Positions 33,705-36,074 of a stretch of DNA of 36,074 nt are shown piece by piece; the stretch's first letter is position 1; the number at the start of each line of letters is the position of its first letter. Location of the stretch: positions 1 to 36,074 of IMG/VR virus record IMGVR_UViG_3300047356_000071. One strand, 5' to 3'. The DNA is from a virus. The notes below the pieces were generated by a model. The model made no database searches, was not told the DNA's origin, and saw nothing but the letters and a program-made list of their open reading frames with translations. The translations under genes were made by a program, and so were the position numbers.

Positions 33705-36074
33705 ATGGCTAAGGCGGGACTTAAAGCATTTGGTAGCCCTACCCTTGCAGCTATGGACATAGAGCCGCTAGGCAATCCATATGATCCTGCTCCTAATATA
33801 GGGATGGGTAATCTTCTAGGTCAAAAAGAAGCTATCGGCAGAGAGATTGATGCTGAGTACGCTAAAGGTATGTCTCAGTTCTCTATGCCTGAGGTAAAAC
33901 GCCCTGCTCCTACTGGCCCTAATGTTCTGTTTGACCCACAGCAGAACAAGATGTTTGTGAATGGCTCGCTGTTTGACTTAGACGACGCTGACAATGCTCT
34001 TAAGTCTGAGCAATTCCTAGATGGCCCACGCCAAGCTCCCCCTACTGGTAGCTGGCAGCAAGTTACACCGCAGGAATACGGCAAGTATATCAAATCTATT
34101 AAAGACCCTACGCTTTCCCGCAGATTCGCTGAGAACTTTGACACTGGTATGGCACAGCTACGCTCCCTATTTGGCGCTGGCTCTGTACTTGTTGGCGCAG
34201 AAGAGTATGGCCTTGGGGTCATGGAGCGTGCGGAAGAAGACATACGCAAGAACTCACCATTCTACACAGAGTTTACCGATATTGGTATGGGTGACGCAGA
34301 CATCGGCCCAGTTGACTGGTTTGTTGGTGTCCTTGGCGCACAAGGCCCGATGCTTCTTGAGACTATCGCTGCAGGTGCTATCGGTTTCGTTGCAGGTTCC
34401 GCCACAGCAGGGCCAGGATTAGGCTCAGTCGGCGGTACTATTGCTGGTATTACAGGTAAGTCAGCATTTAAGCAAGCTGTCAAGGAAGCAGCTGAAGCCT
34501 ACGCTAAAGAAAAAGTTAAAGGTAAAGCAGCAGCTAAAGCCTTTATGAAGACTGACCAAGGTAAAGTTCTTAAGCGTGCATCAGGCATTGCGGGAGCAGT
34601 TACGTTAGGTTACGCAAACAACTTTGGCATCGCTTCATCAGATGTTTACTCAGAGCTTCTCGAAAGCGGTGTAGACCCTAGCGACTTTGGAGCCAAGATG
34701 ACTGCGCTTAGCGCAGCTGTTCCGTATGCACTACTAGATACAATCCCTGAGTTTATCGTAGGTGCTAAGATATTTGGCAACATAGCCAGAGGCTCTAAAG
34801 GTAGCCGCTTACGTCGCGGTGCAACAGGTGCTGGTGTGGGCGGCACACTAGAGGGGGCCACTGAAGCAACCCAAGAATCTATTATTATGGGTGCTACGAG
34901 CGCCTACACTGGTCGTGAGTACGAATCAGATGAAACTCTATCACGCCTAATCAATTCATTTGCCGCAGGCTTTGCTATTGGTGCGCCTATCGGTGGTATC
35001 GCTAACCTTAAGTCTAATAAAGAAGCTGACATCCTACAGGGTGCGCCTACTGAGCAGGAGCAAGGAACACAGCAGGGTGAAGGCCCAGTACAACAGGAGC
35101 TATTTGAAGAAGGCACTGGACTTGGTACTGCGCCTGAGCTTGACCCAAATATTGCGGCATTGCGGGCACAGGATGAAGCCCTAAGACAGGAAGTTATTAC
35201 TGACCTTGGTCAAGCCCAACAAGACGAGGCTATTAGGCAAGAGGTAGCGGGTGTTGCTAACCAGCCCCCTACACCAGTAAACCCTGCAGAACAAGAACAA
35301 GCAGTACAAAACGAAATTAGGCAGCGTGAGATAGCTGAAGCTAACCGCTTAGACAGAGCTATGGAGGCAGGACAGCCCCTGTCTGATCGTACGGGCGGAG
35401 TGCAACCAGACCAAGGTGATTTGTTTGCTCTTGATGGGCCTGCATATACCCCACCTACACCCCCAGTGCCGCCAGCACCTCCAGTTCCCGTAGAGAACGT
35501 AAGTGAGGCTATTCAACAAGCTGCAACACAGCAGCCGCAGGCACAACCAAACCTATTACAGCAGCGTATGCAAGAAGCAGTTGCACGCCAGCAAGAACAA
35601 GAACAGCAAGCACAACAGCAAGCACAGCAAGCCCAGCAAGAGGCTGAGATGCGAGCAATGGAAGACGCACGGATTGAACAGAATAACCGCGAAGTCGAGA
35701 ACGCGCTTGCCTTACAGCAGTCGCAGAACGAAATCGCGGCTTATGAGGCGGAGCAATTAGGCAGGCAGCAGGCGGAAGTTTCTCCACCGCCTGCTCCGGT
35801 TGCGGGTCTCCCTACCGTACCAGTTCCAGTTACTCCGCCTCGCCAGTTAGACTTGTTCCGTGGCCAAGTTAAGCTGCCAAAGATAACTAAGGCGGAACAA
35901 AAAGAAATCACCAAACAGAATCGTCTACTCCGCAAGCAGGAGCGTGAGGCTCAGAAGGCAGCTGAAGAAGCAGCAAGCCCAATGACCCCAGCGGAAGCGC
36001 GTGCAGCAGGGCAAGGTATTCTATTTACACAACGTGGCGAGCCGTCAGTTGCTGCCCTCAAGGGTGCCGGTACT
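33705..36074 (+). CDS. Large internal virion / polyvalent-like protein, partial
   Basis: The reading frame from the ATG at 33705 (MAKAGLKAFGSPTLAAMDIE) stays open to the right edge, giving at least 790 residues, so the full protein is larger. It has hydrophobic Gly/Ala-rich segments (about residues 203-250 and 290-365) that could cross or bind membranes, then a long Gln/Glu/Pro-rich linker region (450-760) with a CAG/CAA-rich coding tract around 35570-35640. Short ELF/DLF/ILF motifs recur (F467, F574, F718, F774), a feature I associate with giant multi-domain 'polyvalent' phage proteins. It follows two other ejection proteins and is probably the largest one. Any enzymatic domain would lie beyond the window. 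Confidence 0.8.
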   Translation, partial: MAKAGLKAFGSPTLAAMDIEPLGNPYDPAPNIGMGNLLGQKEAIGREIDAEYAKGMSQFSMPEVKRPAPTGPNVLFDPQQNKMFVNGSLFDLDDADNALKSEQFLDGPRQAPPTGSWQQVTPQEYGKYIKSIKDPTLSRRFAENFDTGMAQLRSLFGAGSVLVGAEEYGLGVMERAEEDIRKNSPFYTEFTDIGMGDADIGPVDWFVGVLGAQGPMLLETIAAGAIGFVAGSATAGPGLGSVGGTIAGITGKSAFKQAVKEAAEAYAKEKVKGKAAAKAFMKTDQGKVLKRASGIAGAVTLGYANNFGIASSDVYSELLESGVDPSDFGAKMTALSAAVPYALLDTIPEFIVGAKIFGNIARGSKGSRLRRGATGAGVGGTLEGATEATQESIIMGATSAYTGREYESDETLSRLINSFAAGFAIGAPIGGIANLKSNKEADILQGAPTEQEQGTQQGEGPVQQELFEEGTGLGTAPELDPNIAALRAQDEALRQEVITDLGQAQQDEAIRQEVAGVANQPPTPVNPAEQEQAVQNEIRQREIAEANRLDRAMEAGQPLSDRTGGVQPDQGDLFALDGPAYTPPTPPVPPAPPVPVENVSEAIQQAATQQPQAQPNLLQQRMQEAVARQQEQEQQAQQQAQQAQQEAEMRAMEDARIEQNNREVENALALQQSQNEIAAYEAEQLGRQQAEVSPPPAPVAGLPTVPVPVTPPRQLDLFRGQVKLPKITKAEQKEITKQNRLLRKQEREAQKAAEEAASPMTPAEARAAGQGILFTQRGEPSVAALKGAGT

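Noticed and set aside
35560-35645. CAG/CAA triplet-rich tract as a possible microsatellite or regulatory repeat
   Set aside because: It is in frame and encodes the Gln-rich linker of the terminal protein, so protein composition explains it.
1-36074. tRNA genes, integrase, attachment sites and insertion sequences
   Set aside because: No cloverleaf-like sequence, recombinase motif or terminal inverted repeat was recognised by eye. A tRNA scan was not possible here.

Overview
The window is one contiguous piece of a tailed double-stranded DNA phage genome. It is most likely a marine, short-tailed (podovirus-like) phage of a Gram-negative bacterium. The basis is a complete head-packaging-tail-ejection gene order, no host metabolic genes, dense ATGA/TAATG gene overlaps, lysis genes of the three-TM holin plus GH108 muramidase type, and many small proteins that I recognise as typical of cyanophage, pelagiphage and other marine phage genomes. 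No tail tape measure, sheath or baseplate genes are seen. Instead a tubular/nozzle-type protein and T7-like internal virion (ejection) proteins are present. No DNA polymerase, helicase, RNA polymerase, integrase or tRNA gene is visible, so replication genes presumably lie outside the window, probably to the left. Family names below rest on reading motifs by eye. No database search was run.

Region 1 (1-6664) is entirely leftward. Its left part holds a MoxR-like AAA+ ATPase, a DUF3150-like protein, a small protein, a VWA protein with a metallopeptidase-like HExxH domain, and a 225-residue companion. This resembles the AAA+/VWA gene pair of N4-like phages. To its right are several very small genes (zinc-ribbon-like, membrane) and two paralogous ~120-residue proteins sharing an identical DNIVLL tail. 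Between the paralogs, 5218-5797 is a gene-free AT-rich stretch with seven exact copies of TAGATAG/CTATCTA, a candidate origin or regulatory iteron array. Three further mini-genes (5798-6249), separated by strong hairpins, sit between this stretch and the second paralog.

Region 2 (6665-6999) is the divergent control region. It holds candidate back-to-back promoters, an inverted repeat, a 21-bp direct repeat, a 12-bp GC-rich tandem repeat and a G6/C6 pair. It lies just ahead of the terminase genes, so it could also contain a packaging site.

Region 3 (7000-36074) is entirely rightward and is the late region: small and large terminase, a terminator and candidate promoter, portal, scaffold, major capsid protein, decoration protein, a second terminator-like hairpin, a cassette of tiny basic Cys-containing proteins, two head-tail adaptors, an Ig-like protein and a long repeat protein, two fibre/adhesin genes sharing one N-terminal module, a run of small membrane proteins, holin and endolysin, a tail nozzle-like protein, a GNAT-like protein, and three internal virion proteins. 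One of the last three carries a lytic transglycosylase domain, and the final one is open at the right edge. Together these build the capsid, package DNA, form a short tail with receptor-binding fibres, eject DNA with accessory proteins, and lyse the host. The least-described parts are the MoxR/VWA module, the iteron region, the DNIVLL paralog pair and the giant terminal protein.
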